Assembly: GCA_021397835.1 (NCBI GenBank) | Contig: JAJFZO010000168.1 | Coordinates: 1,674,001-1,738,000, forward strand | Origin: Moringa oleifera | Taxonomy: Eukaryota; Streptophyta; Magnoliopsida; Brassicales; Moringaceae | Direction: 5' to 3' | Length of the DNA stretch: 64,000 bases | In this document: piece by piece, positions 1-13,284 of the stretch | How positions within the stretch are numbered: the first letter of the stretch is position 1 | Layout of the letters: each line of letters starts with the position of its first letter | Position numbers and translations under genes: made by a program | The notes under the pieces: model-generated | The model's database searches: none | Told to the model about the DNA's origin: nothing | What the model saw: only the letters and a program-made list of their open reading frames with translations

Positions 1-880
1 TTTAAAAAAAATTATATTTTACATTTTTTAATTTATAGATTATTTACGAGTTGATTCATATTATAAAAATGAATGTAACTTCAATTAATCAATTTATTTT
101 TAAATAAATAAATATATTTAAATATTTATTAATATTATTTATTTCACTCATTAAAATTTATTTTATAATTAAATAACAATACATATTACTTATTAATTCT
201 ATTAATTTTAATATTAAATGTGAAAAATATATTAAATTTGTTATATACATCAATATTTTAAAAGTGTAAAGTTTTTAAATTTAATATTTTTATATTATTT
301 TTATTACTATTTATTTTATATGTTAAAATTTATTTATTTATTTATTTTAAATATAATAAATAATTACTTATTAAATTAATTTATATAAAATTTATTAGAT
401 CTTTAACCCACCAAATTAGTTTGGTGAAAGCTTCATAAGATAATTGGTTGAATCAAAGTCCATAAATAGGCCATGAGTTGTACATATTTCAAACTGACAA
501 ACTCGGTTCGTCCAGTTTTATGCGGAGCAGACTCGGGCAGTAAATCCATGTGCCAAGTTGGCCCGACCCAACCCATCTTCTGAACTTAATTTTGCTAAAA
601 CACTATGATGGTATAATTACAAGAATACTGTCCCCTTGAAACCTTATTACGATTGAATACCCATGAGTGGGCCCGAGCACGAAAGAAGACCGTTGAACTT
701 CCACCTTCGAGCTCCTGTGTCAGTGATGAAGCCAACAAAAGAAACCAAAGAGAGAGAGAGAACCAAATTCAAATTTCGAAAGTTCAAAATGAAGTGATGC
801 AATAAAGAAAGAATAACCTCCCACTTTTCCTTCCGAATCTCCTCAAAAACGGTCTTGGAATCGGAGCTGCCCATTAGCTT
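1..880. other. AT-rich intergenic DNA, then upstream region of the CHUP1-like gene
   Basis: The first ~400 bases are extremely AT-rich with no recognisable element. From ~420 the composition becomes normal. An open frame on the minus strand at 647-883 has no recognisable domain and lies where the promoter of the gene starting at 1363 should be, so I do not call it a gene. Confidence 0.5.
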
Positions 881-1362
881 CACCTTCCATTTCAGTTTTC
901 AGTCAGTTGCTCTAATGCCTTTCGTTCTCTGGCTCCGCTTCAAATTTCAAATCCTTGCACTCCTCGATTAGTGCTAAAGAAAGGAAAACAAATCAACAAG
1001 ATTTAGTCTCCATTTGTTGCACGAAGAAATCCTTAAATTTTTCAGCAAATGGCGTTGAAGTTTTGATGGGATTGTAGGGTTCATATCTCATTTCGTTCCA
1101 AGTTCATAGTTCAGTTCAGGGACTACCCCATTTTAAATTTCTGAGCTGTTAGAGAGTGAAGCCTACCTCCCATTTTCTTGGGTTTTTGTGGTCAGGTGGC
1201 TTCATTTTCAGCTTTTATTCTTTCATACATAAAAAGCAAGTCTTTCAGCTTCATTTGCCGAGTTCCAGAGCTTGAAAAATCCTAGCATTGCCGTGCTTTG
1301 AGAAACAAGTTCGATTTTCTGAAATAGTTTTTGAGGACTCTTATTAGAGGTATTGGTTCAGA

Positions 1363-4300
1363 ATGAGAGAAGGATACCCATCAGAGAGAAGTTCCAGAGC
1401 ATCCAAATTCTGCGACCAAAACCAAGCACCAAAGGCCCCGAGCACAAGGAGCAGTAGCAATCCTCTGAAACCGCGTTCCTCATGGGGTTCACACATTGTC
1501 AAAGGTTTCACAGCAGACAAGAAAACCAAGGTCCAAACCACAGTCCCCGCCAAGAAACTGCCTCTCACAAGCTCCGATATCGCTAACCAAAAAAACACTG
1601 TCGTTCCTTCTCATCCACGGGTCAAAAGATCTCTTATTGGTGACTTATCCTGCTCGGTAAACGCCACTCAAGTCCATCCACAAGGTTACCCGACTCACCG
1701 TAGACAGTCCTCGGGTTCAAGGGACTTGTTCAACGAATTAGACAATCTCAGGAGCTTGCTTCAAGAATCCAAAGAGAGGGAGTTTAAGCTGCAGGCAGAG
1801 CTATCAGAATGTAAAAAGAATCCCAAGACTTTGGATCTTGAAAGGGAACTCGAAGCCAGGAAAAATAAGGTGGATGAGCTTGTGGGGAGAGTTGAATTGT
1901 TGGAGAATGAGAAGGCTACTTTATCCGAGCAATTGGCCGCCTTGAATGTGATCACAGAGAGGAATGAGGAGGTATCCACTGCGCAAGGAAAAGAGAGTTC
2001 AATGGAAACATTGCCTGGTAATCCTGAGATGGAAGTTGTAGAATTAAGGAGGTTAAACAAGGAGTTGCAGATGGAAAAGAGGAATCTTGTCTGCAAGCTC
2101 TCTTCTATGGAGTCTCAATTAGCTTCGCTTGCCAATGCTAATGAGGTACTTATGCTAGTTTCTTGTTTATGAATAGAACTAGGGAAATTAGCCTTCATAT
2201 TCTGTCTGGTAGCTGATAAAATATTAGATCTGCGAAGGAAAATCTCCGTGTATAATTGACAATTATGAATCCTACAAAAGTCCGTTTTCCATTATTGCTT
2301 CAATTTCTTCTCTACTATCAGCATTTAGAACCAGAATTTTCTTTTCCATCTTCATTGAGTTATATATTTCTTTCCTTTTCTTCAACAAAGTTAAAGTTTT
2401 CATTTACCTGGGTTTATCTTCCCCTGTTTCCTCATTTGTGCTGTCTATTGGGCTTTTATCAGAGCGAGATTGTTGCACAGATTAAAGCTGAGGCATCTAA
2501 GTTAAGACACACAAATGAAGATCTGTGCAAACAAGTTGAAGGTCTACAAATGAGCCGGTTGAATGAGGTTGAGGAGCTTGCATATCTTAGGTGGGTCAAT
2601 TCTTGTCTGCGTGATGAGCTACGCAATTCATGTTCGACCCTTAATTCTGAGAAGGCATCAAGTCCTAATTCAGTCGAGAAAAATGGGGAACCTGTTCGAT
2701 TACTGCCTTGTCAGAGGGATGAAGGCGTAGAATACAGTAGTGCAAATAGACTAAAGCTGATTAAAAAGTTGAAGAAATGGCCTATTACTAGTGAAGATTT
2801 GTCCAATGAAGAATGTTCAGGAAACCTTTTAGATAAAAACTGGGATCACTTGGAGGATGATAGAAGTCCTAGACGAAGACACTCCATAAGTGGATCAAAA
2901 TGCTGCCTCGATGAATTGGTGCCGAATAAGAGAAGGCAATCCGATGGCTTTATGAGTGCAAAAGAAATAGAGAAGGAAGCAGAGACAACAGCTTCCCAAA
3001 GATATGACATGGGTGCAGTTGAAAGACCCCAATTCTTTGGAAACTGCCAAGAAATTAACAAAATCACTTGTTTAGATGTGGAAAGAAGAGCTCTACGAAT
3101 TCCAAATCCTCCTCCAAGGCCTTCATGTTCTATGTCCAGTGGACCTAAAGAGGAAGTTTCGAGACAAAGTCCTCCACCACCTCCACCGCCTCCCCCTCCT
3201 CCTCCTCCGAGGTTCTCGTCGAAGAGTGGCACAGGAATGGTTCAACGAGCCCCACAAGTAGTTGAGTTTTATCATTCACTCATGAAGAGGGATTCCAGAA
3301 AGGACTCTTCAAGTGGAGGAATCTGTGATGCTCCAGATGTTGCAAATGTTCGTAGCAGCATGATTGGTGAAATAGAGAATCGATCATCACATTTGCTTGC
3401 AGTAAGTGTTTGCCCGTTTCCCCTTCCATTGACAATATGAAGCTCACTTATTTGGAGCACAATTTGTTTTAGATATGTGGTTGCATTTCTCAGGTTGTGT
3501 ATGACATCCAGGCTTTGTCTTTTTACCAAGAGAAGACAGGCCAAGAAGAATTTTTAATATTTTATTGCATGCTAGGACAAAAGAGGCTGCTTCTCTTCTT
3601 CCTTACCAAATTAAGCATGGAAAAAGTTTCTATTTGAATTGCTCTTTATTTAGATTTTACCCTTTCAATATTTACAGTCACTTCAGATCCTCACTGTTTT
3701 TAATCTGTATCTTTTTGTGTAGATAAAGGCTGATGTTGAAACTCAAGGGGAATTTGTGAACTCATTAATAAGAGAGGTCAATAATGCAGTTTATCAGGGC
3801 ATTGAAGATGTTGTGGAATTTGTGAAGTGGCTTGATGATGAACTTTGCTTTCTCGTAAGTTGTATATTTGTTTGCAGATGTCCTGAAGACAATTAAACTG
3901 ATTGCTGTAGTACATTTGTTTATAAGTTGGCATGCCACATATGTCTCTCAACATGGTCTAATGACATCTAAAAATTTGAGCTTCATGCCTGCTTGAGGTT
4001 TCTAGAGATGATTGTAGCATTTTGTGAAAATCACTGCAGTTTTCTTGTGTTCCTCATTTTGTTTGAATCCATGTGAAGGTGGATGAAAGGGCAGTGCTAA
4101 AGCACTTTGACTGGCCAGAGAAGAAGGCAGACACTTTGAGAGAAGCAGCATTTGGATACAGAGATTTAAAGAAATTGGAATATGAAGTTTCTTACTACAA
4201 GGATGACCCAAGAATGCCTTGTGACATTGCACTTAAAAAAATGGTTGCTTTGTCTGAGAAGTAAGAACCTAATACTATTGTGATATTTGCATTTTCCATT

Positions 4301-6335
4301 TTTTCCCCTTTATAATCTCTGAAAACCAATATTTTCCAAGTTGTAAGTGCATAAAAGTTTTATTTGCATTGATAGGATGGAACGTACTGTCTACAACCTT
4401 CTCAGAACTAGAGACTCCTTGATGCACAACTGCAAGGAATTTCAAATTCCCACAGATTGGATGCTTGACAATGGGATGATTAGCAAGGTGAGATGATGCT
4501 TTCTAATTTCTTGCAATGAAATGTTGAAGCATGTGCATAGGAAGTATTGCTACACTCTCCGAACATGAAATAACTCTACATCATATTTGTGTTTGTTCGA
4601 TTCATTTCTCCCATGAAGAAACACTGACTTGGCTGTACAGAGGATGCTTCATGCAGCTTGTTATCCACTTAAGGTTGAAATTCAAAAATTGAAACTGCAC
4701 ATTATATCTTTTTTCTTTGCTATGCATGCTTCCACTTGGTTCTTATATAAAAAGGTATCAGAATAAGCTAGAGTTTCAGACAGTGATAGAGGGGAAAAAG
4801 AAAGACACATTAATTCATAAACAAACTACAACTGCCTCCGGCTTTAATCAAGTCTTGGATGTTATCTGAAGCGATTCAACAATACTTGGTTTCTCTAGGA
4901 AGTGATGGATATCTCCAGATGTGCATAGAAAAAACTCATAAGTCAATTTGTCAACTTATCATTTAACGGTTAGCTTTACCTGCTCTGTAGTGCCAGGATG
5001 CAAATTCTTCAGGTTACTCATTGTTTTATTTTTCTTTTATTTTTCCTGGTAGCCACCAACACTTCTAGAGAATGTTTGTTTTAACTTGGTGTAAGACATG
5101 ACCACTATATGCTGCAGATTAAATTTGGTTCAGTCAAATTGGCAAAGAAGTACATGAAGAGGGTAGCTATTGAACTTCAATCGAAGGCCACAACAGAGAA
5201 AGATCCTTCCTTGGATTATATGCTGCTTCAAGGTGTAAGATTTGCTTTCAGAATTCATCAGGTTAGTATCATAAGCAAATCTTATACAATTTCTAGTTCA
5301 TTTCACTTAGGATCTGGTTCCCTGTTTTGTTTAGGAAAAACAGAAAAACTGAAACTCTATATTACTTCATCAGATTTCCGTTTTTAGACTTCTCTTTCTT
5401 CTTGGCAACTGAAGAATCTCAGAGCCTGAAAGTGGGACCTCTTAGATAGCTTTTCACTTTTTCCTTTTATCTTTCCAGGTTGATAGCTTTTGCTTGTCAT
5501 GAGTTTTAGCTAACCCTGAAGAGTTAGCATGGGAATTAAGGTTATTGAGTGATCTTTGATATTATTGAACATAACAGTGTTTCTTTTTAATATAAAATAG
5601 AAGAAAATTCTAAGAAATAAAACAAAATGTTTTGATATGATACACATCTGAAGAAAACATTTTTTTGGAAAAAAGAAAGTTTCCCATCAATTCCATTAAT
5701 TGTTTGGAGCATTATCTTCAATCTTGATGCATGGACAAGATTGCTCTAGTAATATACAAGGGACTTTGTTGATATTTACAGATTGTATACATCCCTAGAG
5801 AATGTTACTTACCTCTGTTTGGAAAGGGATGACTTGAATCATAAGAGGGCTGGACACATAAAAGGGTTCATCTCATAAACTACATATTAGTGGATTATAT
5901 GGTTTAATCAAATGAAAACCAGAAGGTTTTGTTAGGTAGTTTTGAAGCCAGATTTTCTTGAAGCTTATAAACTGATCATCTGCTCTCTACATGGAATAAT
6001 CCAATAATTTCTTCCCCGAGAACTCATTTCTTTGGACAATTTGGCTCAGATGGTTGAATTAGGCTCTGATGTAGTTGTTAGTTGCTATTCGATATTCTCA
6101 ACCCAAAAATTAACGTAGGAGGTAAAGATTTTCTTCAGACTAATAAACTAACCATGGGATAATCCAATTGTTTTCTTTCTTGAGCAACATTGCATTGGTT
6201 GAGATCTCATAAGAAAGAAAACCATAGTGATTCTTGTAATGGTTGATGCAGTTTGCAGGAGGATTTGATGCAGAAACAATGCATGCATTTGAGGAACTAC
6301 GCAACCTGGCCAATCTCCTGCACAAAAGTAAATAG
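1363..6335 (+). CDS. CHUP1/IPGA1-like coiled-coil, proline-rich protein (7 coding exons)
   Basis: Exons read from splice sites and reading frame: 1363-2145, 2463-3401, 3723-3854, 4079-4260, 4376-4487, 5118-5261, 6252-6335. Together they give 2376 nt, about 791 residues, with all phases consistent. The basic, Ser-rich N-terminus (1-120) is followed by coiled coil (~121-335) containing the family signature YLRWVNSCLRDEL (~302-314). A run of 13 prolines lies at ~498-510. The conserved C-terminal domain (~515-791) includes HFDWPEKKADTLREAAFGY and ends in ELRNLANLLHKSK. The CHUP1 family binds actin and moves chloroplasts; IPGA1 relatives act on cortical microtubules and growth anisotropy. This protein lacks an obvious N-terminal membrane anchor of the CHUP1 kind, so an IPGA1-type cytoskeletal role is the better inference. 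It is longer than I expect for the IPGA1-like group, mainly in the linker of exon 2. Confidence 0.88.
3171..3209 (+). other. Poly-proline tract in the CHUP1-like protein
   Basis: Thirteen consecutive CCN codons encode a proline run. In CHUP1-type proteins such runs are thought to bind profilin or SH3-like partners. The antisense strand shows a glycine-rich open frame here that is only a shadow of it. Confidence 0.9.
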
Positions 6336-9270
6336 AAGAAAAGAGATTTTGGAAGAGCTTCGGCTTACAGTCTCAGTAAGCTTCCCAAAAAATATACGCA
6401 TTACATAGTTCAGATTGTGCAACATGATCACAAATGGTTTGTCTTGGTGTGGCTTCTTAGTTCCTAATTGTTTTTACAAGCTTTCAAAGGCTTGATGTGA
6501 GAAAGAGCAAAGAATTTTGGTCTCAATTCACAGTGATGTTTCAGAACTCAGGAATATACACAATGTAATGTAAAGCTTGGTGAGAAATGAGAATGCATCC
6601 ATCAGTTCTTCTTTTAACAAGTAGTCTTATTATTTATATTTTTTAATTTTATAATATGGGTTTATTTTATTAGACATTAGTTAATAATATAAACTAAATA
6701 ATAAAATCTATTTGTTATTTTACTTTAAATTTTAAATTTTATAAAAAACAAAAATTCTTGTAAGTTTGAGTAAGATTGCTTAGATTTACTTACTTTTTGA
6801 AAAAATGAAACAATTCAATGAATGAGTAAGTTAGGGATTTATCGGTTTTGACGGTTGACCAAGACCGGTCATGATTTAAGCCCCATACGCTTCCAGTTGC
6901 TTCTTCCGATAAAATTTATGGCTTCATGGCGATAATAAAAAAATAAAATTATTGAAAATATTTTAATTTAAAATTAAGAATTAATATTTATAAGAAATAT
7001 AAATTTAAAAAAAAACTTGGAACGTGAGGATCTCAGGTTGAGACGGTAGGATTTTGTGCGATCTTACGCAGGCCAGCGCAGGATTTGCTTGCGTGGAATG
7101 GTTAGGCAATTATAGAAAAGCGATAGGGCGCAAGAAGTTAAGTGGAAAGCTGAATCAGGGTAGGACACGTGGCAAAGCGGCTGCCAAAACGGGAGGATTG
7201 TGTGATCGATTAAATCGGAGGCAGTAGACCTAAAAGGAAAGAAAGTAATGAAACGACGTCTCCGATTTGACAGTCTTGACAAGATGTTACAATAACATAC
7301 GCCCTCCATACTTTTCGTTCCATGTGCCCAAAAAAATAATTATAAAAAAATTTAAATTTAATAAAATAAAATAATTATAGGAAAAATTGAAAAAGGAAAG
7401 GCTACAAAAGGGGGGAAAAGTCTTCACTGCACGGTCAAATCAATGCGATTTCCGACCTCACTAAATTTATTGCTTTTGGAGCACCTCCTTTTTTAAAAAT
7501 TATGAATTATAAATTTATTTTATTATAATAATATTATATAAAAGTAGTATAAATAATTTAAATTTTTTCATTTATTGAAATCATGCAATATGATTATATT
7601 AATTATAATATAAATTTAATTAAGAGCTTACCAAAGCAGATTTGAAAGTTTTGTAGAAGAAATGCAAAATCAGATAAAAATGCTTTGAGTTCTAAAATAA
7701 CATCAAAATGTTAAAAGAGAGATTTTTTGTTCTTTCATATGATTGATTTTATGATTATAAAACATTTTCTTTTAGTTTGTAGGGATTGTTTTGGAGACAT
7801 GAACCATTGAGGTTTTTGAAATGAACATAAATATTAAAGGAAATATCAAAATAAATATTGTATAATTTATATTTTTTAAATTAAAATTTTATAATATTTT
7901 AATTAATTTTATAAATAAAATATCAATTTAATCTAAATCAATGATTGTTTCTAATTTTTTTAAGAGAGATCATTCAAATTTAAATTAAGAATTTTGTATA
8001 ATAAATTTTGATTTTAATATATAAGAACAAAATAATTCAAGATGTAATTACAAAATAATACAAATATATTTTTTAATATAATTTTACCTAATCAAGAATT
8101 AAAATAATTCATAAAAAAATTATTCTAATATTTAAATTTTTTTATAATGATGGGTTAAATATTTTTTTTACATCTGTTATAAATTTTAAATTAAAAATTA
8201 TCGTATAGAATTTTTAATTTAAATAATACATTTTATTAAAAATAAAAAAATATTTAAATTAAATTAATTTAATTTTTTTATAAAAATAATTTAAAAAACT
8301 TACATAAAATTAATTTAAAATATAAATATTAAAAAATTTATTTTAATATTTATCCTAATTTTTATGGCTTGACTTTATATTTCAAATAATCAGGATGCGC
8401 CTCAATTTCAACTTTGTGTCCCAAAGGTGGATATCCATCACATGTACAATATTAATTGGTTTAAGTTGCATTATGGGGTTTATTTGGAATTTTTTTTAAA
8501 AAAAATCAATGATCCTATTATCAATTTGTAAATGAAAAATAAATATTTAATAATTAAAATTTATCATTGGGGGTAATATGGAAGTGGAGTTAAAGAGTAA
8601 GATGTGGGAATTTAATGAGAAGCCTAAGAATGGATGTAATTGGAATCAATGATGATATTGAAGTAATATAAGTTAAGTGGGGCCTTTGTTTTGACACCTT
8701 GTGAACTTGTACCACATGCTTAACGCTCAGTCTAACCAAACATAAACTCCACCATTTCATTCCCTTTATAGCTCCACCACATATTTTTTTCCCTAAAAAT
8801 CTGACCCACTTGCTTAAATCATCATAAATTATGTTACTGAAGATTTTAATTTTATTTTCAAATATTGCTATAAATTATTTTAGAAAAATAATAATAATTT
8901 TTGGAATATATTGTACCTGAGGATGTGATTTGTGTGAGTGCCCAGGCATGGGGGGTTGGGGTAGTACCATGAAGCCACCAAGTAACATGGCTGGTTGCTT
9001 GCTGCCTAGATGGGTCAAAATACCAACCTTGTAGTAGACCCAGCTGTTTACTGGACACTGATTAGGCTCCAACAAATAAAGACAGCAGGAGGAATTGGAT
9101 TTTTTTAATTAAAGATGTGAATAATTATTTGTTGAGGTGACGTTTTGATATGATATTCAAACTGTCATCACTTAGCCTGACCTGGGTTTTCTATGCATGG
9201 GCCCTCTTCCTGTCTCCTCCCTCTGCACCTCTCATTGTTTTCCTTCAACCTTCTGTGCTCTGCTCTTATG
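6336..9270. other. Intergenic region with a normal-GC island at ~6840-7480
   Basis: Mostly very AT-rich DNA (6600-6780, 7480-8380) without open frames. Two stretches stand out by normal composition: ~6840-7480, holding an ABRE/G-box-type ACACGTGGC at 7165-7173, and ~8400-9270, the likely upstream control region of the ALOG gene. No coding gene was found. Confidence 0.5.
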
Positions 9271-9274
9271 GTAC

Positions 9275-9282
9275 TATAAATT
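9275..9282 (+). promoter_or_regulatory. TATA box of the ALOG gene
   Basis: The sequence CTATAAATT sits in a C/T-rich context, the usual setting of a plant core promoter. A start site ~30 bases downstream would give a ~320-base 5' leader before the ATG at 9629. That leader may hold an intron, since a pyrimidine-poor CTGCAG acceptor-like site ends at ~9594. The intron is inference. Confidence 0.5.
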
Positions 9283-9628
9283 ATCCCTACCTCCCTTCTC
9301 TTGCTCTGCATCTTTTTCTCTTTCTTTCTTGCTGATCCGGCTGTTTGTTTCTCTGGAAATGTCTGCTTTTCTTGCTTAATGTTTGTTGTTTCTTATGTAT
9401 CTGCTTTTTTTGCCTGATTAGAAATGGAGAAACCCTGACATACTTCCATGTCTACTATGTGTTAATAATTCTGCTGAAAGTGAATGTCAAATCCTGTTTC
9501 GCCAATCCTGAGCAGTTGATTTCTTGCTCAAGATTATCCATGTGAACCTATTTCACCAAACCAAACCACCCTTTTAAAGAAAACTGATCTGCAGGATTGT
9601 CAAGAATCAGAGGAGAAGAGATTGAAAC

Positions 9629-10258
9629 ATGTCGGCTGCCGTCGCTGCAGCAGCAGCTGCTGCTGCTGCTACAGCATGCAATACCCATGAAACGAGACAG
9701 AATGACTGTTCCGTGGCTTTGATCTCACCAGCCTTCCCTCCGCCGCCGCCGCTGTCTCTGAGCCGTTACGAGTCACAGAAGCGACGCGACTGGAACACTT
9801 TTGCACAGTACCTCAAGAACCACCGGCCTCCGTTGACGCTGTCCCGGTGCAGCGGAGCCAACGTGCTGGAGTTCCTCAAGTACCTGGACCAGTTCGGCAA
9901 GACCAAGGTGCACACCGAGGGTTGCCCCTTCTTCGGCCACCCTCACCCGCCGGCACCCTGCGCCTGCCCACTCAGACAAGCCTGGGGCAGCCTGGATGCT
10001 CTCATCGGCCGACTCCGCGCAGCCTTCGAAGAGAACGGCGGCCATCCTGAGACCAACCCGTTTGGTGCACGCGCCGTCAGGTTGTACCTAAGGGAAGTGA
10101 GGGACGTTCAGGCTAAGGCCAGAGGGATAGTGTACGAGAAGAAGAAGAGAAAGAAGCCACAACATCAACAGTCACAGTCTGCAGCAGATGCCAAAACGAA
10201 TCATACCCAACAAATTGGTGTTGGTCAATCGTCTGAATCAAACGGGTTCGTCCTGTAA
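9629..10258 (+). CDS. LSH: ALOG-domain nuclear regulator (LIGHT-DEPENDENT SHORT HYPOCOTYLS family)
   Basis: An intronless 209-residue protein, a typical length for the family. Residues 1-45 are low complexity: an alanine run from GCN repeats, then a proline run. The ALOG domain begins at [13 protein letters not shown] (46-58) and runs to ~170, with [20 protein letters not shown] and the zinc-ribbon-like insert H95, C99, C111 and C113 before [18 protein letters not shown] nuclear localisation signal, KKKRKKP, lies at 171-177. The tail is Gln/Ser-rich. The ALOG fold resembles tyrosine-recombinase DNA-binding domains. Arabidopsis LSH3/LSH4, rice G1 and TAWAWA1 and tomato TMF act at organ boundaries and in meristem identity. 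The exact LSH paralogue cannot be fixed here. Confidence 0.95.
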   Translation: MSAAVAAAAAAAAATACNTHETRQNDCSVALISPAFPPPPPLSLSRYESQKRRDWNTFAQYLKNHRPPLTLSRCSGANVLEFLKYLDQFGKTKVHTEGCPFFGHPHPPAPCACPLRQAWGSLDALIGRLRAAFEENGGHPETNPFGARAVRLYLREVRDVQAKARGIVYEKKKRKKPQHQQSQSAADAKTNHTQQIGVGQSSESNGFVL

Positions 10259-10319
10259 ACGGAAAGATTATGAAGTCATCGTGGTCTTAAAAGAGCTTTC
10301 TCGTTTTACTTTTTCAGTT

Positions 10320-10325
10320 AATAAA
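10320..10325 (+). terminator. Poly(A) signal of the ALOG gene
   Basis: A canonical AATAAA occurs ~60 bases after the stop codon, in a U-rich context. This is the expected position for a plant near-upstream element. Confidence 0.5.
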
Positions 10326-10329
10326 AGAA

Positions 10330-11555
10330 TTTAAACTCCAGAGGACAGAGGTAAGTTGGATCGGGTCGGATCTTCAGCTTCTTAATGCATCGCTTCACTA
10401 TCCCTCCAATAAGTGTCCTCACACAGGTCATCTCCGGCTTAGCAATACCCAAATAAGTACCCAAATCTAAAGAAATAGAAAAGACAAACACCCTAAAAAA
10501 AAAAATTAATATATTTTTTTAAGTTTGACATTAAAACAAAATTATGTGAACTTTATAAGAAATCTAATTACATGGTTACAAATTATTTGGTAGCGTGAAC
10601 TTTTAATGTTTTTCTCGTACAAAATCGAATCAGAAATGATCAAATGCACAATATGTATTACAATTAACAATCTAATGTCAATGGATAACGATCATAGCGG
10701 TTCAATATCAAAATTTTTTATCTTGATTTTACTAAGAACAATATGGTAAAAGGGTTTCAAAGAAAGCTAAGAAAAACCAATAATAATTTCATAATTAGAC
10801 AGCTTTCAAATGAAATTGCAGGCAAATCAAATGCTGTTGACAATCTTTCTCAATTGTGATCAAAAGTTTAATTAGTGAGTGCTGCACTAATTATACTGAT
10901 TTTAAGTGATGTGACATAATTAGTTGGTTCATCAAATGTAAATAGTCCAATTCAGGTGACAAGCTTGCAAATTACAGTAAGAATAAAAATCACAACTTCG
11001 GCCCAATTGTTGAGTGACCTCTCCATATAAACTATACAGTAATATAGAGTAAATTAAAATCGTAATTGAAAAAGCTTATTCTAATCCGGTAGAAAAAAAT
11101 GTCACGTTCTTGAACGAATGCTTTGACTAAGTAAAGAATTTTAGGAAAATTTATTGCATAATAGAATATTATATAGACCAAAATTAAATCATATATAAGA
11201 AAACATAAAATATACATTAACCTTAATCAAATCAGGAAATAATAAAGAATATTTTATCTATTTTCATAAATGTAAAATACCCAAATGCCCAAAAGTAAGT
11301 AAGACAAGTTTTAATTTGAATTATTATATAATTCCATAGAAATATATTTTTTTGGTTAATTTTTCTGTTTAATTCCTATGGAAGCTTTGTTATATATGTA
11401 AAACATGTATATATTTCACCTGCAGTGCATGTTACGAAATAATAAATAAAAAATAAAAAATAAATGGGTATTAAATTTAATAATTATTAAATTATAACTT
11501 TAAAATTTTATTTTGATATGATGCATGTGGTATAGGTTTAGATTCTAATTTAATA
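10330..11555. other. Intergenic AT-rich DNA
   Basis: Nothing recognisable in either strand. Short open frames (for example minus strand 11032-11217) are low-complexity and hydrophobic from AT-rich codons. Confidence 0.5.
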
Positions 11556-11997
11556 TATAATTGACAGCAGAAGAAGATAAGATTAATTTAATGATTGCAA
11601 ATGAAGAAGCAATCAAGGGAACATTTGTAGCAATCTCGAGAAATAATGAGTTAACTATTTTATTAAATTTAAGCAAGAAATTGATAAGCTATTGATTTAA
11701 TAAGAGTTAGTACATATATAAGTTGAAGAAGGTACAAATTTATATTAGGTGGGTGGTCTTAATTAAACTCAATTTAGACTAAATTAGGAGAATATTGGAT
11801 TAGATTTAGTTAATGATAGGAAAAGAATGAGGGTTAAAGGGATTGAGAGATAGCCATGTGGAAAACAATATGACAATTAGAGGGAAAAAATATGATGAAA
11901 TTGATAAAAGCTTAGGTATGCTGATCAAGATAGTGTTGAGGTCAATGACAAAGCTTGAAGAATAAGCTTACGGATCATTATAAAAATTTCTACTTAA

Positions 11998-12505
11998 GAA
12001 CTACTAAGGACTAGGTAATCCTTGGGCAATGACAACTCTTAAAGAGCTTATAAGAACAAAATAACTTGATATTGTGGTTTTGTAGGAAACATGGGTTAGT
12101 GATGGTAGAATATAGTTTGTGAAGAGGTAATTGAGATTTTAAGGTTGCATTTCTATGAATAAGGAGGGTTTTGGTGAAGGGTTGACGCTACTATGGTGGA
12201 GGACCAAGTTGTGTTAAATGATTTTATTTTCACAGAATCATATTGATATTTCAATGAAGGATGAGCAACATTTAAAGTGGAGATTGACTAGCTATTACGG
12301 GTTTCCAGAGAAACGACGAGAAAGGAGGTGTAGAGCTTGTCAAGATAACCATAAACTTTTTTGGATCTCCCTAACATCTATCTCAGTGACTTTTAATAAC
12401 TTACTATATCACAATAAGAAGTCTAAAGGTAATGATCATCTTGATTATTTAATAAAGGGATTTCATCAGGTGGTGCATGATTGTGAATGGTGGATTTATC
12501 CTTAA
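11998..12505 (+). pseudogene. LINE endonuclease (APE-type) remnant
   Basis: Contains the typical plant LINE opening ...GLGNPWAMTTLKELIRT, then after a break HIDISMKDEQHLKWRLTSYY with GFPEKRRERR, matching the GFYG-P-E block of L1 endonucleases. Stops such as the one before ETWVSDGRI show it is dead. Confidence 0.75.
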
Positions 12506-13284
12506 TTGATCGTGGTTTTGCCTGAGAAAAAGGGTCAAGGAACAGAACGTTAACTCATTGAGAAATTATATAGAGCCTTGGTGACTGAAAGCTAGCTTGG
12601 CTACTTCTTAGATGCTAGACTAATCAATTTGATGGGGCCATATTTTGATCATGCTCCCTTAGTGTTAGCTACTTAGGTAAGACCTACATTTAGAAACAAA
12701 TCAAAGTTTCATTTTGAAAATTTTTGACAAAGAGAAGAAGCATTATCTAGAATGATTGAAGAAGCTTAGAAGGGATTACAGGGACATGAGATTATAGATA
12801 AATTGAAATGCCGTTGTGATGCTATGGATAGTTGAAGGAGGGTCATCTTAAAAGGCAAGTTCAGAGGCAAAAGAAGTTGATTACGTCATTTCTTTACAAA
12901 ACTGATGCACAAGTAGGGGATAGACTTATTCATGCTTAAATATGTTTATCATGGCTTCCAGTGTAGCAAGAACACTATTGAAAGTAAAGGATAAAATATT
13001 TTAGTTAGAGAATTATGATACCAATATAAATGCCTTAACTAGAAGGAAAGTTAATTGGATTCATTCTCTAACAAATGGGGATGGTACGATTTTCACCCAG
13101 GAAGGAGATAAGTAGAATATGGTAAAAAGTTGTCTCTATGAGATTTTTTCTTCACCTGGAGTAATGGCTAATGGAGTCTCATAGCTTGTGGATCAAAAAG
13201 TATCTCAAGAAGATAATGTCAAATTACTTGAAGCTTCCACCATGAAGGAATTTAAGGAAATAAAATGTCTTAGATGTATCATGA

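Noticed and set aside
647..883. 78-residue minus-strand frame upstream of the CHUP1-like gene
   Set aside because: No domain, and it overlaps the promoter/leader region; the hydrophobic stretch comes from GA-rich DNA read in antisense.
2846..3232. Minus-strand frame with a glycine run
   Set aside because: It is the antisense shadow of the poly-proline exon of the CHUP1-like gene.
9773..10045. Minus-strand and alternative plus-strand frames over the ALOG gene
   Set aside because: They overlap the clear ALOG domain and have no recognisable product.
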